From Terana coerulea (Eukaryota; Basidiomycota; Agaricomycetes; Polyporales; Phanerochaetaceae), in NCBI GenBank assembly GCA_024811115.1, contig JAKOGH010000101.1:1-18276 (forward strand): a DNA stretch of 18,276 nucleotides, written 5' to 3'. The notes under the pieces were generated by a model, which had not been told where the DNA came from, ran no database searches, and saw only the letters and a list, made by a program, of their open reading frames with translations. Both the position numbers and the translations under genes were made by a program. Below are positions 1 through 10,163 of this stretch, piece by piece (positions within the stretch are counted from its first letter, which is position 1; the number at the start of each line of letters is the position of its first letter).

Positions 1-283
1 CCGAGAAGACGGCTGCTGAGAAGTACCAGAATTTCGCGGTGTAGCTCGCGCGCAATACCACTCGGCGGCTGGGGTGTTTGACTCGTCCTGTTATTTCCTT
101 GCTGGTCCCTCGACACCTCTTCATGCTGCGCTGGCCTGTACGAGTACATTTCCTCGTCCTCGTCGCCGCCGAGGGACACAGCGTCCTCCGCATCGTCCTG
201 TGTATAGTTCTGACCGGCTCGATAAGACTCTACAGTCTGAGGTTCGTCGTCCTCGTTTCCCAGTCCAAAGCTTCTTCGTCCAT
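1..283 (-). CDS. Acidic protein of unknown function, N-terminal part (runs off left edge)
   Basis: A minus-strand reading frame starts at an ATG at 283-281 in a good context (gccATGG) and begins MDEEALDW. After one frame step it stays open to the window edge. The residues seen are acidic and low in complexity (for example DDAEDAVSLGGDEDEEMYSY), followed by a Gln/Pro/Ser-rich stretch, so this looks like a disordered N-terminus. The frame breaks at 256-262: the sequence TGG GAA ACG gives a short dead frame, while one extra G or A there joins MDEEALDW to NEDDEPQTVESY. An intron may begin near position 25, so the last residues before the edge are uncertain. It is divergently oriented to UNC-50 across about 320 bp. 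I do not recognise the protein; an RNA-processing or WW-domain protein is only a guess from the acidic start. Confidence 0.55.
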
Positions 284-603
284 GGCTGCTGCTGGCTGTA
301 ATGAGAGTACAAGAGTGGCGATGACTGGGAGAAGAATGGGAAGATACAGGCGCTTCACAAAAGCACGACTACGGCAAATGAGCTCCGCTGGGCTCCGTCT
401 CTAACTCTAGACTCGGAGCTGAACTAATTGCGTCCCAGATTGATGGCCGCTAACCGCGAGGCCTCGGGACAGGCTGTGTTCGGGTCCTAAGTGCGCTGCT
501 ACCACTGGCACTAGGTTAAACTCACTACTCTAATTATCTGCTTCCCCATCCCAGGCTGTCTTCATACCTAACATTTCTCTGACCGCCTGAAATACGTACC
601 AAG
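284..603. other. Divergent intergenic region
   Basis: This 320 bp gap separates two divergent start codons and should hold both promoters. I see no convincing TATA box or conserved reading frame in it; the short open frames on the plus strand are the reverse of the acidic gene or chance. Confidence 0.4.
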
Positions 604-1768
604 ATGTCACTCCTACCTCTGGCCTCTCCCGCACATCAACAGCACAGCAACAGCTCGAGCAGCGGCCCACGCCCATCCGGATGGGACTCCAGTCGCGTCC
701 CCGTCATATTCAGGCGACTGCTAAGGTTTCAACAAATGGTGTGCTGAAACATAAGGATTATCAAACGCGAAATGTATCCACTAATTGCGTGGAAAGTAGG
801 ATTTCGAACTCGCTGCATGGCAGCTAACATATTTGTGCCTTGCGCCTAAGCGGGTGTAAGCATTCGCTTCTTGATCACACCCATGACGCTTCTGTACTTA
901 CGACTGGGTTAGTTACCGCAACGTCTACTTTCACAAGCGTATGTGGCCTTTTTCACCACCAAGTTTAGTTGATTGAATCGCATTCATAGAGACGAAGAAT
1001 ACATGGGCGCGAGATGATCCCGCTATCCTCATTCTCATAGCCGCATGCCTCGCAGGCAAGTAAATCTCGTTGTGTTGTAGAGGCGTATCTGACTGCGGTG
1101 TCGCAGTCTCCGCCATTGCTTGGTCTGTGGTCTATTCGTATGGGGCACTACAAGTTGTGCAGCTAGCGCTCCTGATGATCTTTCGTGATTATTTGTTGGT
1201 GGGCGTATTTGTGGCAACCATCCTGTGGTAAGGTCACTCATTTCAACGCTCATCTACATCTATCTGGTGCTTAATGTTTCGTAGGTTTTTCTCAAATCGC
1301 GTGTTGCTGTCTCCTCCGTCACATGCCACGCCAGCAGACTCGTCAGTGGAATGGGCCTACGCCTTCGATGTGCATACGAATGCTTTTCTTCCCTCTGTAT
1401 CTTACGTTGTACCTCGCCCAACTCTTCCTGGTACCGATAATCTTGAAGAGCAATTGGATATGCCTGCTCATATCTAACACACTCTACTTAGCAGCGTAGG
1501 TGCATTTCACCAATATTGAGCATGCACGCTGACCATTGTTTCCAGTTTTGCTCAGTATATTTACGGCGTATACCTCGGCTTTAATGGTGAGCACCATGAC
1601 AGAGCGAACGATTGCTATTATTAACGGACACTTCAACCAGCTTTACCGTTCCTAATTCGCACTGAGCTCTTACTTGCACCGCTATTACCCCTGTTCGCGG
1701 CTTATGTTGTCTCATTACTGGGCTTTAATGTAGCCAAACATGTCCTACCTGTTTACTTCGGTTCATGA
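604..1768 (+). CDS. UNC-50 family membrane protein (Golgi trafficking), 8 exons
   Basis: Exons: 604-738, 800-855, 913-938, 990-1055, 1107-1227, 1285-1495, 1546-1586, 1641-1768; about 260 residues. UNC-50 proteins are multi-pass membrane proteins of the Golgi/ER, needed in animals for receptor trafficking. The spliced protein carries family hallmarks in order: MDFELAAWQLTYL, YRNVYFHKQTKNTWARDDPA, FFSNRVLLSPPSHATPADSS, VEWAYAFDVHTNAF, YLAQLFLVP, ALPFLIRTELLL, GFNVAKHVL. Several long hydrophobic stretches match its membrane segments. The ATG at 604 opens a Ser-rich leader of about 45 residues. Intron 4 (1056-1106) uses a GC donor. In exon 6 the T run at 1384-1387 is one base too long: NAF is read in one frame and FPLYLTLYLAQ in another. 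Removing one T gives a length divisible by three. Family assignment is secure; the frameshift may be a sequence error. Confidence 0.9.
1056..1106 (+). other. GC-AG intron in UNC-50 gene
   Basis: A 51 nt phase 1 intron with donor CAG|GCAAGT (the consensus for GC donors), branch site CTGAC near 1090 and acceptor TCGCAG. Removing it joins ILIAACLA to SAIAWSVVYSY through a GTC codon. No GT donor nearby gives the conserved product. Confidence 0.8.
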
Positions 1769-2027
1769 CCACACTTGTCGTTCTAGAATTCGAATATAAG
1801 AGGTGCTTTGCGTTTCCAAGCGCTGTGTTTGGTTGTAGTCTAGACTAGTTCTATTTGTTACTCCCGTGTGATCGTCAACCGATCGTTAAGGAACCATTTC
1901 TATTGAGGCTACAAGGATGAATTGAAAGCCCGCCAAGGAGGGTCTGGTCGCATAGCATTCTTCTTTCCATCCACCACTACGCCTCATCTTCGTCCTTCCC
2001 TCTTACCCGCTTTCCTTGGACGCAAGC

Positions 2028-4537
2028 ATGAGCGCGACGCAGAAGCATATTGAAAAGGCGATTGGGCAGATACAGAACAAGGAGGCGGTGCCGCTGCCAG
2101 AGATTGACTTCACCCAACACCAGCTCGATAATGGTTTCACGATTAGCACGCAGGAGCGTGTGGTGAAGGAGGTTAGAACTCACCGTCATAATCTTAGAAT
2201 GTACTTAGGCTGATGCGCTGTACGCTAGGTCCAAGCTCCTGCCATGACTTTGCCTACGGACGAGCAGTTTTCTCTCGCGAAGACCCCTCAAAACCAGACC
2301 ACGCGTTCCTCAAGAACCACTTCTATCGCGAAGGACGGCTGAGCGAGGAACATGCGATGTACATCATAGAGAAGACAAGTGAGATACTGCGAGGGGAGCC
2401 TAATCTGCTCTATGTCGATGCCCCAGTGACTGGTGCGTCATGGTTTCCAAGGCATTGCGTGCCGACATGCTGACCACTTGCTTTCAATGTAGTATGTGGC
2501 GACATTCACGGCCAATACGTACGCTGCTCTTATCTTCTGAGGTGTTATTGTGGATGATGCTTACATATATGTTCATAGTACGACCTCATGAAACTCTTCG
2601 AAATCGGCGGCAGCCCCGCTAACACTCGGTACCTCTTCTTGGGAGACTATGTTGACCGCGGCTACTTCAGCATTGAAGTGAGTTTATTGTATACCGCCGG
2701 GCTTGAGCGTCACGCTGACTCTCAAAATAGTGTGTCTTGTACTTGTGGACCCTGAAGATGTGGTACCCGGATACTCTCTTCCTCCTGCGTGGAAACCACG
2801 AATGCAGACATTTGACGGATTACTTCACGTTCAAACTCGAGTGTGAGTCTCTTGCTGGCATATAGATGTTACCTGCGCTTACCAATCGTCACGCTAGGCA
2901 AGCGCAAGTACTCTGAACGGATCTACGACGCATGCATGCAGTCCTTCTGCGCGCTACCACTTGCAGCCATCATGAACAAGCAGTTCTTCTGCATCCATGG
3001 TGGTTTGTCGCCTGAGCTACACACCCTGGAGGATATCCGCAATGTTCGTACCGCTTCTTTCCATTACGAAGGCCATACGCTGACCTTCTACAGATTGACC
3101 GTTTCCGTGAGCCACCGACACAAGGCTTGATGTGCGATATGCTCTGGTCGGACCCTGTCGAAGACTTCGGCCAGGAGAAGACATCCGACAGCTTCGTGCA
3201 CAACCATGTCCGAGGTTGCTCCTACTTCTTCACGTACCAAGCGGCATGCCAGTTCCTCGAAAGGAACAAGCTACTCTCAATCATTCGCGCGCATGAGGCA
3301 CAGGATGCTGGGTAGGACTCACCATGATTAAGACCGGATGTCCAGCTGACAAAGCGTTTAGATACCGGATGTATCGCAAGACAAGGACCACTGGGTTCCC
3401 ATCAGTTATGACGCTCTTCTCAGCTCCCAACTACCTCGACGTCTACAACAATAAGGCCGCTATCCTGAAGTATGAGAGCAACGTCCTCAACATCCGGCAA
3501 TTCAACTCGACCCCCATCCGTATTGGCTGCCCAACTTCATGGACGCGTTCACATGGAGTCTGCCGTTCGTTGGAGAGAAAAGTATGCTCAGTTTCATTGT
3601 CCTGTGTCGTGGGTGTTGACCACGTCTTAGTTACCGACATGCTGCTGGCCATGCTCAATTGCTGCACCAAGGAAGAACTGGAAGAAAGCTCGGACGAGGA
3701 AACGCTGGTATCACCGACCCGGTCAGAAGACTCCGCTGAGCGCCGGAAAGTCATCAAAAACAAGATTCTTGCTGTCGGTCGCATGTCCCGTGTCTTCGCT
3801 TTGCTTCGGTGTGTTACTCGATTCGTTGTGCTATGATATATCTGACCCATGTCTTTCGCAGTGAGGAGTCCGAGAAAGTTTCGGAGCTCAAGAACATCTC
3901 CGGGTCTGCAAAGCTGCCTTACGGCACCCTCGCACTCGGCGCCGAAGGTATCAAGGACGCCATCTCAGGGTTCGACGATGCGTGAGTGTATTCCAACAGC
4001 CCTCGTAGTATATTCGCTCAAATCACCTCACATTATCTTAGGCGCAAGTCCGACATCGAGAACGAGCGTCTTCCTCCAGAGCTCTTCGATGCGAGCTCGG
4101 AAGAAGGCAAGGCCATCATGTCATCCCAGCCGAGCACACCGGAGGCGGCTCCAGTCGCTCCAGTGGCCGCAAATGGTGTCGCTGCAGCCCTAGAGAAGAT
4201 CGTGACCGCCAGTCCGGAGCCTCCTTCACCTATCGCACCCTCTTCACCCCTGACCCCCACTTCACCATCGTCGTCGATCTCACCGACACCATTCCGCCGC
4301 GGACATGGTCGTCAGGCAAGTCTGGGCACTACAATGACGAGTCCCAGTACTCGTCGGAGAAGCTTGGAGAGCACCATGTCGCTCATCAAGGAGGTGTACG
4401 ACGGCAAGAGCGCGACCCAGGATGGCGAGCTGGACAAGCTGGCCGAGACGGTCGCGGGCCAGACTACAGGTCCCAAGAACGGCTCGACCGACTCCGGGAG
4501 GTCGACGCCAGGCTCTGCTATTGCCCCTACGAGCTGA
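2028..4537 (+). CDS. CNA1: Calcineurin catalytic subunit A (Ser/Thr phosphatase 2B), 11 exons
   Basis: Exons: 2028-2171, 2229-2432, 2493-2518, 2579-2677, 2731-2842, 2898-3043, 3094-3311, 3362-3581, 3631-3808, 3862-3981, 4042-4537; about 654 residues. It is the Ca2+/calmodulin-activated phosphatase that works with calcineurin B in stress and cation signalling. Visible in order: metal-site motifs GDIHG (about 119-123), GDYVDRG (147-153), GNHE (179-182); the [11 protein letters not shown] segment; the calcineurin-B-binding helix [12 protein letters not shown] (about 391-402); the calmodulin-binding helix [21 protein letters not shown] (about 430-449); the autoinhibitory motif ENERLPPEL (about 496-504); then a tail of about 150 residues rich in Ser-Pro. 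Two one-base deletions break the frame: T run 2268-2271 (PTDEQF to SREDPSKPD) and C run 3511-3515 (QFNSTP to [10 protein letters not shown]). Adding one base at each makes the length divisible by three. Start ATG 2028 has A at -3 and lies 259 bp after UNC-50. Confidence 0.97.
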
Positions 4538-5090
4538 GTGCATCGGCGCCAGACTTGGATAGGTTCGGCTGTACAGTAATCTGCGTTTGATGGGGCGGAC
4601 ATACATTATGCACGGAGTGGTCCATCACGGTTTCATGTAATCTCTTCTAACTTGTTCTGCATCGTTCTCCGAGGCCTGTATTCCGCACATTGGATGAAAG
4701 ACGTATATAATATTGAGATACCCTTGAGATATTTGACTTGCGCTTCGGCGTAGTCTCTTGACCCGCGCACGGATGCTGAGCGCTGCACGACGTAAGACTA
4801 AGCCGAATTGTTGTAAGTGGTTTTCTAATTCACTTGTTTCTTTCCGATCAACCACCATGACCGAAGGCTCACAACATCTAGTGAGGCATAACCAGTGAGT
4901 GAAGGCTGCAGCTATTGCTCACTCTGCTATACTTACATCAATATCTTCACGCACAGTATATATACACTGTCAATTGCGCTCAAAACCTTTTCATTGCCAC
5001 CTAACGAGAGACGACGTCGCTAGGCTCTCGGAGCCGGTTAAATGGGGAAACCTGGGCTTGCCAGTGGCGACGGCGTTCTCGCTAAGTTGA
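4538..5090. other. Intergenic: calcineurin 3' flank and upstream region of F-box locus
   Basis: No conserved protein is visible. An ATG at 4857 in an excellent context (accaccATGA) opens 12 codons ending at a good donor (CA|GTGAGT, 4895). Splicing to the acceptor at 4955-4956 gives only about 27 residues before a stop, so this is more likely a non-coding leader or short upstream frame than a gene. Confidence 0.35.
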
Positions 5091-5336
5091 ATGTAAGCAT
5101 TCAAGTTCTCCGCTCCGCTCCAGATGAAAGGTAATGTTGACTCACAGCCCGGCCTGTCTCACAGGTTCCGTGCGAGACGGTATATTATTCCTGATGTGCT
5201 GCACGACATCGAGATCTCCGTTCTACACGAGGCCGCGTCTGAGGTCATGTCACCGTCAACGACTCGGATGGTGGTTGCATAAAGGCCGTCCTGCACTCTC
5301 CGACCGCCAGCACGACGCCCTCTCTACCCTCCACCC
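5091..5336 (+). CDS. Possible upstream coding exons of the F-box locus (tentative)
   Basis: An intron 5093-5164 (GTAAGC...CACAG) would create a start codon split as AT|G, directly after an in-frame TGA. The next exon then reads FRARRYIIPDVLHDIEISVL up to EAASE. After a one-base step at the G pair 5243-5244 it continues GHVTVNDSDGG to LPST. The following intron, 5337-5402 (GTAAGC, branch GCTAAC, acceptor ATATAG), joins this frame in phase to the ATG at 5414 of the F-box protein. In-phase joining has a one-in-three chance of being accidental. The alternative is a 5' untranslated leader with two introns. I recognise no domain here. Confidence 0.3.
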
Positions 5337-5413
5337 GTAAGCAATAGATCTCGCCTTTCCGTACTCATTGTGCCTCTTGCTAACGCGGCCTTCCACATAT
5401 AGAGTCGTACATC

Positions 5414-7500
5414 ATGGATATATCGCCTCGTAATGAACACATGACCAAACTCAGGTCCGAATGCGACCAACTGGAGGCGGTGGCGGACGGGATGCAGGCT
5501 CAGCTATCCGCCGTACAGACTCTCATTAATCAGAAGCGACGGGAGCTCGCAGAAATAGCTCCTACCCGCAAGCCTTCGGACGACATCCTTCTGGCTATCA
5601 TCGGGACTACGTATCGCCACTATTTCCCGCATTGCCGGCTCGATCGCGGGATCGCTCGCCATTCACCCATTACGATCACCCACGTATCGCGAAGGTTCAG
5701 ACGAATCGCTCTCTCCTCATCCTCCATCTGGTGTTGCGTGCATGTCACCGCGGAACAGGGCGCCGAGTACTGGCGCATACTGGAGCTATACCTCCAACGA
5801 TCTCAAGACCGCCCTCTTTCCACCATATTCCTATTCAAGAGCAAGGCGATTAAGGCTTGCAATCGAGACGAGGCCACTTCTAGATACTGGCCGCCTTTCT
5901 CGAATAGCTGGTCTCTGCTACGCAGGGCATCTCGGCGATGGCAGCATCTGGTGGCGCACTGTTGGCACGAACAATCGCTACACTACCTCCTCATCACTCT
6001 ACTCGGAATACCTCTCCAGAGACTGGAATTTCTGGACCTTGGCGGGAGTTTCTCGGATGTCCTAAACGAGGGCTGCTTTCAGGGTTGAATGCGCCACGCC
6101 TAACATGTTTCCGCAGTCACCAGTTCCGGTTCTCAGTGCGAGCCTCTTTCCTCACCCAGTTGACTGAACTCCTGCTCAGCGATACGCACCTGACATTTGA
6201 ATAGGTCGTCACCATTTTTTCGGTTGTCCAGCGCAGAATCACGGCACTAACCTTCTGCTCGGTCCGATTCTTCGACGGTCCGCCGCCAGAAGTGTCTTTC
6301 CAATTTCCCCATCTCATCCACTTCGCCCTTGACAAAGTACTGAGCCCACATCGAGACTGCGCCGCATGGTTAATCCGATGCGTCTGTACGCACGCACCGT
6401 CGCTTGCAACTCTCCGCCTGCACAGTCTTTACGACCCTGAACCAGTCTCCTTCCCAGCGCTCCCTGCGAGTTGCTCTCAACCGTACGAACTCCGGCCCGC
6501 TTGGGCCGAACTCGGACGCAACTCTCAGAGTTCTGGGAGACGTTCACGTCGGGCGTTTACGCCCTCCCAGCGGAAACTCGAAGGGGCGAGCTGAGGAAGG
6601 AGCCTGACCCTGAACACCTGCTACCGCCACTTTTTGACTTTTCGCATATTCCAAGTCTACGTTGCTTCCGCTTCACTAATTACTTCAACGAAGACTCGAG
6701 CCTCCTTATCGCAGAGTTCTCCAAACTATTCGCACGCATTCTTCCCGCTTTGGAGGAGCTGGATGTGTCGTATACCTCGTTCCCAGCCTGTTTCTTGCAG
6801 ATGGCGCGCACAGCCGGTACCGACGGGACAGAGAGTTCGGTTGTTTGGCCTCACCTCCGTACGCTCATTGTCCTGGACGAGTATGAAACAGTCGATGTAC
6901 TGGCTTATGTAATCAAGGTGGCGAGGGTTAGGAGACGTATGGGCAACACGAGCTTGCGCACACTATCCTCGGGAGAGAAGCTCTACCTTGCAGCTCAGCA
7001 AGACGAGAACATGATATCTGAATTTGAAGGTTTAGGTATCACGTTGAACAGTTACGAACTGGCTCGACCACCAGGTCGGCACACCGCTCAGCAGTGGCGT
7101 ATGCCATTCTGCTTTATGGCCCCGTGGGATGAGGTGCTGGACAAACCCATCTTTGGACATTGGAAAGGTTTGCTCATTGCGGAAGATCATATTGATGCGA
7201 AGGAGGTGAGTTACGCTCTAAGCTTCAACGTACAGTATGTCGCTGATGAAAGACCTTCCGCACGCGTAGCAATACGAGCCGCATCAATTTGCTCACTTGC
7301 TTACCGCAAACCCAAATGACCCGGAGCAAGATGTAGCATACTCACAGATAGAAGCGGGTGGTGAAGAGGAAGAGGAAGACTCGGACGCCGCAGCTGCCAG
7401 TCCTGTAGCCTCAGATCCGGAAGAGGAGGAAGAAGTGTATAACGTAGACGAAGGAGTCGACTCAGAGGAAGAAGTTGAATCAGAGGACGAAAGTATGTAA
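5414..7500 (+). CDS. F-box/LRR-like protein with coiled-coil start and acidic tail, frame interrupted
   Basis: The ATG at 5414 (A at -3) opens a coiled-coil-like stretch (about residues 10-50, SECDQLEAVADGMQAQL). It is followed by a degenerate F-box-type region with the mushroom pattern ITHVSRRFRRIALSSSSIWC (about 90-110), then LRR-like text (LTELLLSDTHLTFE, SLATLRLHSL, ALEELDVSYTSF). A phase 0 intron 7206-7269 (GTGAGT...GCGTAG) leads to a final exon rich in Glu/Asp/Ser ending at 7500. F-box proteins of this kind usually act as SCF ubiquitin-ligase substrate adaptors; that role is inferred. The frame is broken at G run 6082-6084 (one base short) and somewhere in 6450-6530 (one base short), and TAG at 6202-6204 is in frame unless 6136-6204 is an intron. 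With two added bases the length is divisible by three. It may be a decaying gene or carry sequence errors. Confidence 0.7.
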
Positions 7501-7961
7501 AACACGGTACATGCGCGTTTTCACGTCCGGGACAATTCTCAGTAGGTGCCTTTGTGGCGTCCGGGTTTTGCCGCCTCTTCGAAATACTTATCTTGATAGT
7601 CATCGGAGACATAGTCTGATAAAATGAGATTTCAAAGTCAAAAAATGTATTCACGTAGGGTTAAGTTACGAGATGTTCAAATTCGACGCGACATCACCTC
7701 TACGCATATAATCAAAGTCGTCGCATTCGCTATACGCTTCGGAATGCAGTCGCCACATCCATGACAACCAACTACAGAATCGTCACCAACGCTAAGAGGA
7801 ATGACTAGAAAAATAGACCACTAAATCACACGAAGACACAGGCATGGTTTTACACGTATACTACATCTGCTTTGCGCGTCCTTGGGTCACTGCAACCTAA
7901 ACATACATGCGCTTCCAACCATTTGAATCTAGCTGAATATAAGAAGCCAAACGTAAGAAGA
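7501..7961. other. Convergent intergenic region
   Basis: This gap lies between the 3' ends of the F-box gene (+) and the eIF4E gene (-). It is AT-richer than its neighbours and should hold both 3' UTRs and poly(A) sites. I see no reading frame or structure that stands out. Confidence 0.5.
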
Positions 7962-9418
7962 TTACCGCTTCCCCCGCCATCCGCTGCCCAGGACGCCGCC
8001 GCCGCCGACTCCGAAATTCGCGAACGCGCTGCCAGCGGCGGGAGGGCCTACGGGCGAGGTCACCTCTCCAGGCCCGGCGACTGGGCTATTGACTCCCGGC
8101 TTTCCGTGGAAGGAGCTCCGGTAGGCTGTCTGCGGTAGCGACTGGATCGCCAAGAACTTGTTAGGCATTGGGCGGTCGTCTGTGTTGTACTGCACCGACA
8201 TCAGCTCTCACGTCGTAGCGAAGCTAATCGGATTACTCACTTGGAACTCAAGACCAATACCGTCTGCCTCAGAGATATCCAGCAACTTGACCATCTTCTT
8301 GCCAATGCCGTTGATCTTCTCGACGTCCTCCTTGCTCCGCGTCCACAGCTGTATGCGGTCGACCTTGCTCCGCAAGCTGACCACCGCGCCGCAGATCTCG
8401 TCGCCCTCGTCGAGGTCCTCGCCCACGAGCGCCATCGCGAGCCAGCTCCAGCAGCGGTCGAGCAGCTGCGGGTTGTTCTTCATCGTCAGCACCCACTTCC
8501 CGCCGTTGGCGTTCGCCTCATCCTCCCACATCGGCTTGATGCCCGACTTGAAGAGGTGGTAGTTGGAGTTGCGCTCGAGCTTGGACGGCAGCTTGAGCCA
8601 GTTGAAGTAGCGGCAGAAGGACTCGACCGTGTCGAACTCGCCGATGACGGTCAGCCCGGCCTCGTACTCGTCGGTGTCGGGCGCGATGTGCGCCGAGTTC
8701 GGCGGGACCTCGCCTGGGGCGACTGCAGGCGTGAAAGGCGCCTTCGACTTGCAATCGTGGAAGATCGTCCTGTGGCTCGCTTCAGCAGCTGTTAGGAATA
8801 GATAACTCGGGCAGCGTACCATGGTTGTTCCAGAGGATGCTCGGGTGCCTTCACACGCAGACCCGGCGTCTTCGGGTCCTCAATAGTCTCTGGCTCTGGC
8901 GGTTTGGAGGTACCGTCCACACTGAGAGTCCTCGCTTTTGACCCCACTAAGCGAGCAGTGATGTGTTCGAGGCTGGGGATGTTCTTGTATCCCCTAGGAA
9001 AGTTGGGCTTCTTCTCCGTCCGGTCGTTGGACTCGCTCTCAGCCTTTTCCACTTCCTGGTTCAGCTTCTCCAGCTTCTCCTCCGTGAGCGGCTCGCCCTT
9101 GTCGCCGACAGGCGTGACCGAGGTGCTGTGGGGCGGTGACATCGACAGCGCCGCAGGGGATGTCGAGCGCGTGCTCGGGGCATTGACGGCAGTCGAGTCT
9201 CCACCTGCAGAGGCGTTCGTCGACGCCAAAGACACCTGCGAGCCCGTACGCAGGAGTGTCGCAGCGAGACGAGGGCGCGAGGCCGAGGAGGAAGATGTGC
9301 TATTTCCATTGAGGTTGATGCGAGCGGCCAGCTGGTGCAGCGACGGCATGCGCGCACCGGCGGCAGGGCGCTCGGGCTTTGTCACTTCGACTGGGGCATC
9401 GGTGGCGGGGGCGGCCAT
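7962..9418 (-). CDS. Class II eIF4E (4EHP-like) mRNA cap-binding protein, 3 exons
   Basis: Minus-strand exons 9418-8820, 8769-8241, 8189-7962; 451 residues with no frame break. Introns 8819-8770 (donor GTACGC, branch CTAAC, acceptor CCACAG) and 8240-8190 (GTGAGT...GTGCAG). Residues 1-190 are a low-complexity Ser/Thr/Pro/Glu leader. The eIF4E fold follows: EHPLEQPWTIFHDCKSK, FDTVESFCRYF, HLFKSGIKPMWEDE (about 271-284), NGGKWVLTM, DEICGAVVSLRSK, DRIQLW. The tail is Gly/Pro-rich. The MWEDE tryptophan of cap stacking is present. The position matching human eIF4E Trp56 appears to be Tyr (DEYEAGL), as in class II members, and the Trp of the partner-binding FW motif is Cys. Class II proteins bind the cap but often act in repression rather than general initiation; the role here is inferred. 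ATG 9418 has context aaccATGG. Confidence 0.95.
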
Positions 9419-10163
9419 GGTTAAGCTCGTCGTGCGAGGCGGTGAGCTTCAGAGCTGCTGCCGCCATTACATCGAGCAGTGTATTGATCGGAACTTGCCG
9501 AAAGTTGAGCATAGTGGGCGTCTGCTTTCTCTCCCTCGAGCTCGACTCTTACCTGTAAGTATGTCATCGCCAGCGCACATATCATTTTGTGATAATGTGT
9601 CTGTTTCCAGGTGAGTGTGCAGCATCACAGTTGTATGCAAACATATTATTCTGAGCCTTTTTCATATGTAGCTAGGGCGACTTTGGTTGTATCGACACTG
9701 GCGCAGCAACCATCGAATTTCGCAACGTCATCTGCCGCAAGCGCCATGAAAGATGAAGCAGCAGACCTGCCGGTGTACTGGTGCAACTAGGCGAAGGTCT
9801 ATATAGTCAGGAACTAATATTGCTCTCCGTTGTTTTTGCAAATGGAGCCCTCAACCTTTCCCTAGTGCCAACGGAAAGGATTCCGATACCGGTCGGCTCC
9901 TCGTTCCCATGAGGCAGCGAGGCATTGGTGTGACCTGTTGGACACCGATACGGTAAACCACACGCCCGTAAATCTTGTTTTTGGGGTACGTGTCTAATTA
10001 TATGGGAGCTTGGTGCAATGACAGGCACCATCGGGCTGATGCAATTACACAAGGTATCCACCGCCGTCGCCTCTCAGCAGGTACAAATATCGGCAGCCCC
10101 CAACGCTGTATGCTAAGATCTTACACTCGATTATATTCAACTTTACTGTCGATTGTCATAGCA
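9419..10163. other. Divergent intergenic region between eIF4E and tandem copy A
   Basis: It should hold the eIF4E promoter and 5' UTR on the left. A good minus-strand donor (CAG|GTAAGA) near 9550 hints at a 5' UTR intron. The copy A promoter would be on the right. A TATATA string lies near 9800, but it is over 350 bp from the copy A start. The element GTACAAATA at 10081-10089 recurs upstream of copy B. No supported gene. Confidence 0.45.

Noticed and set aside
1..44. Plus-strand C-terminus ending EKYQNFAV and stop at 42-44
   Set aside because: The minus strand is open across the same bases in frame with the acidic protein starting at 283, which explains the segment better.
3312..3361. Readthrough of the 50 nt segment as coding
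   Set aside because: It has clear donor GTAGGA and acceptor TTTAG, and removal restores the conserved HEAQDAGYRMY of calcineurin.
4857..5004. Spliced mini-gene from ATG 4857
   Set aside because: Good start context and donor, but the product is only about 27 residues with no motif; kept as a note on the leader region.
8241..8795. Plus-strand open frame rich in Leu/Val/Arg opposite eIF4E exon 2
   Set aside because: Antisense shadow of the conserved eIF4E core.
8904..9614. Long plus-strand open frame (236 codons) opposite the eIF4E leader
   Set aside because: It is the antisense shadow of GC-rich Ser/Ala/Pro codons in eIF4E exon 1; no ATG context or domain.
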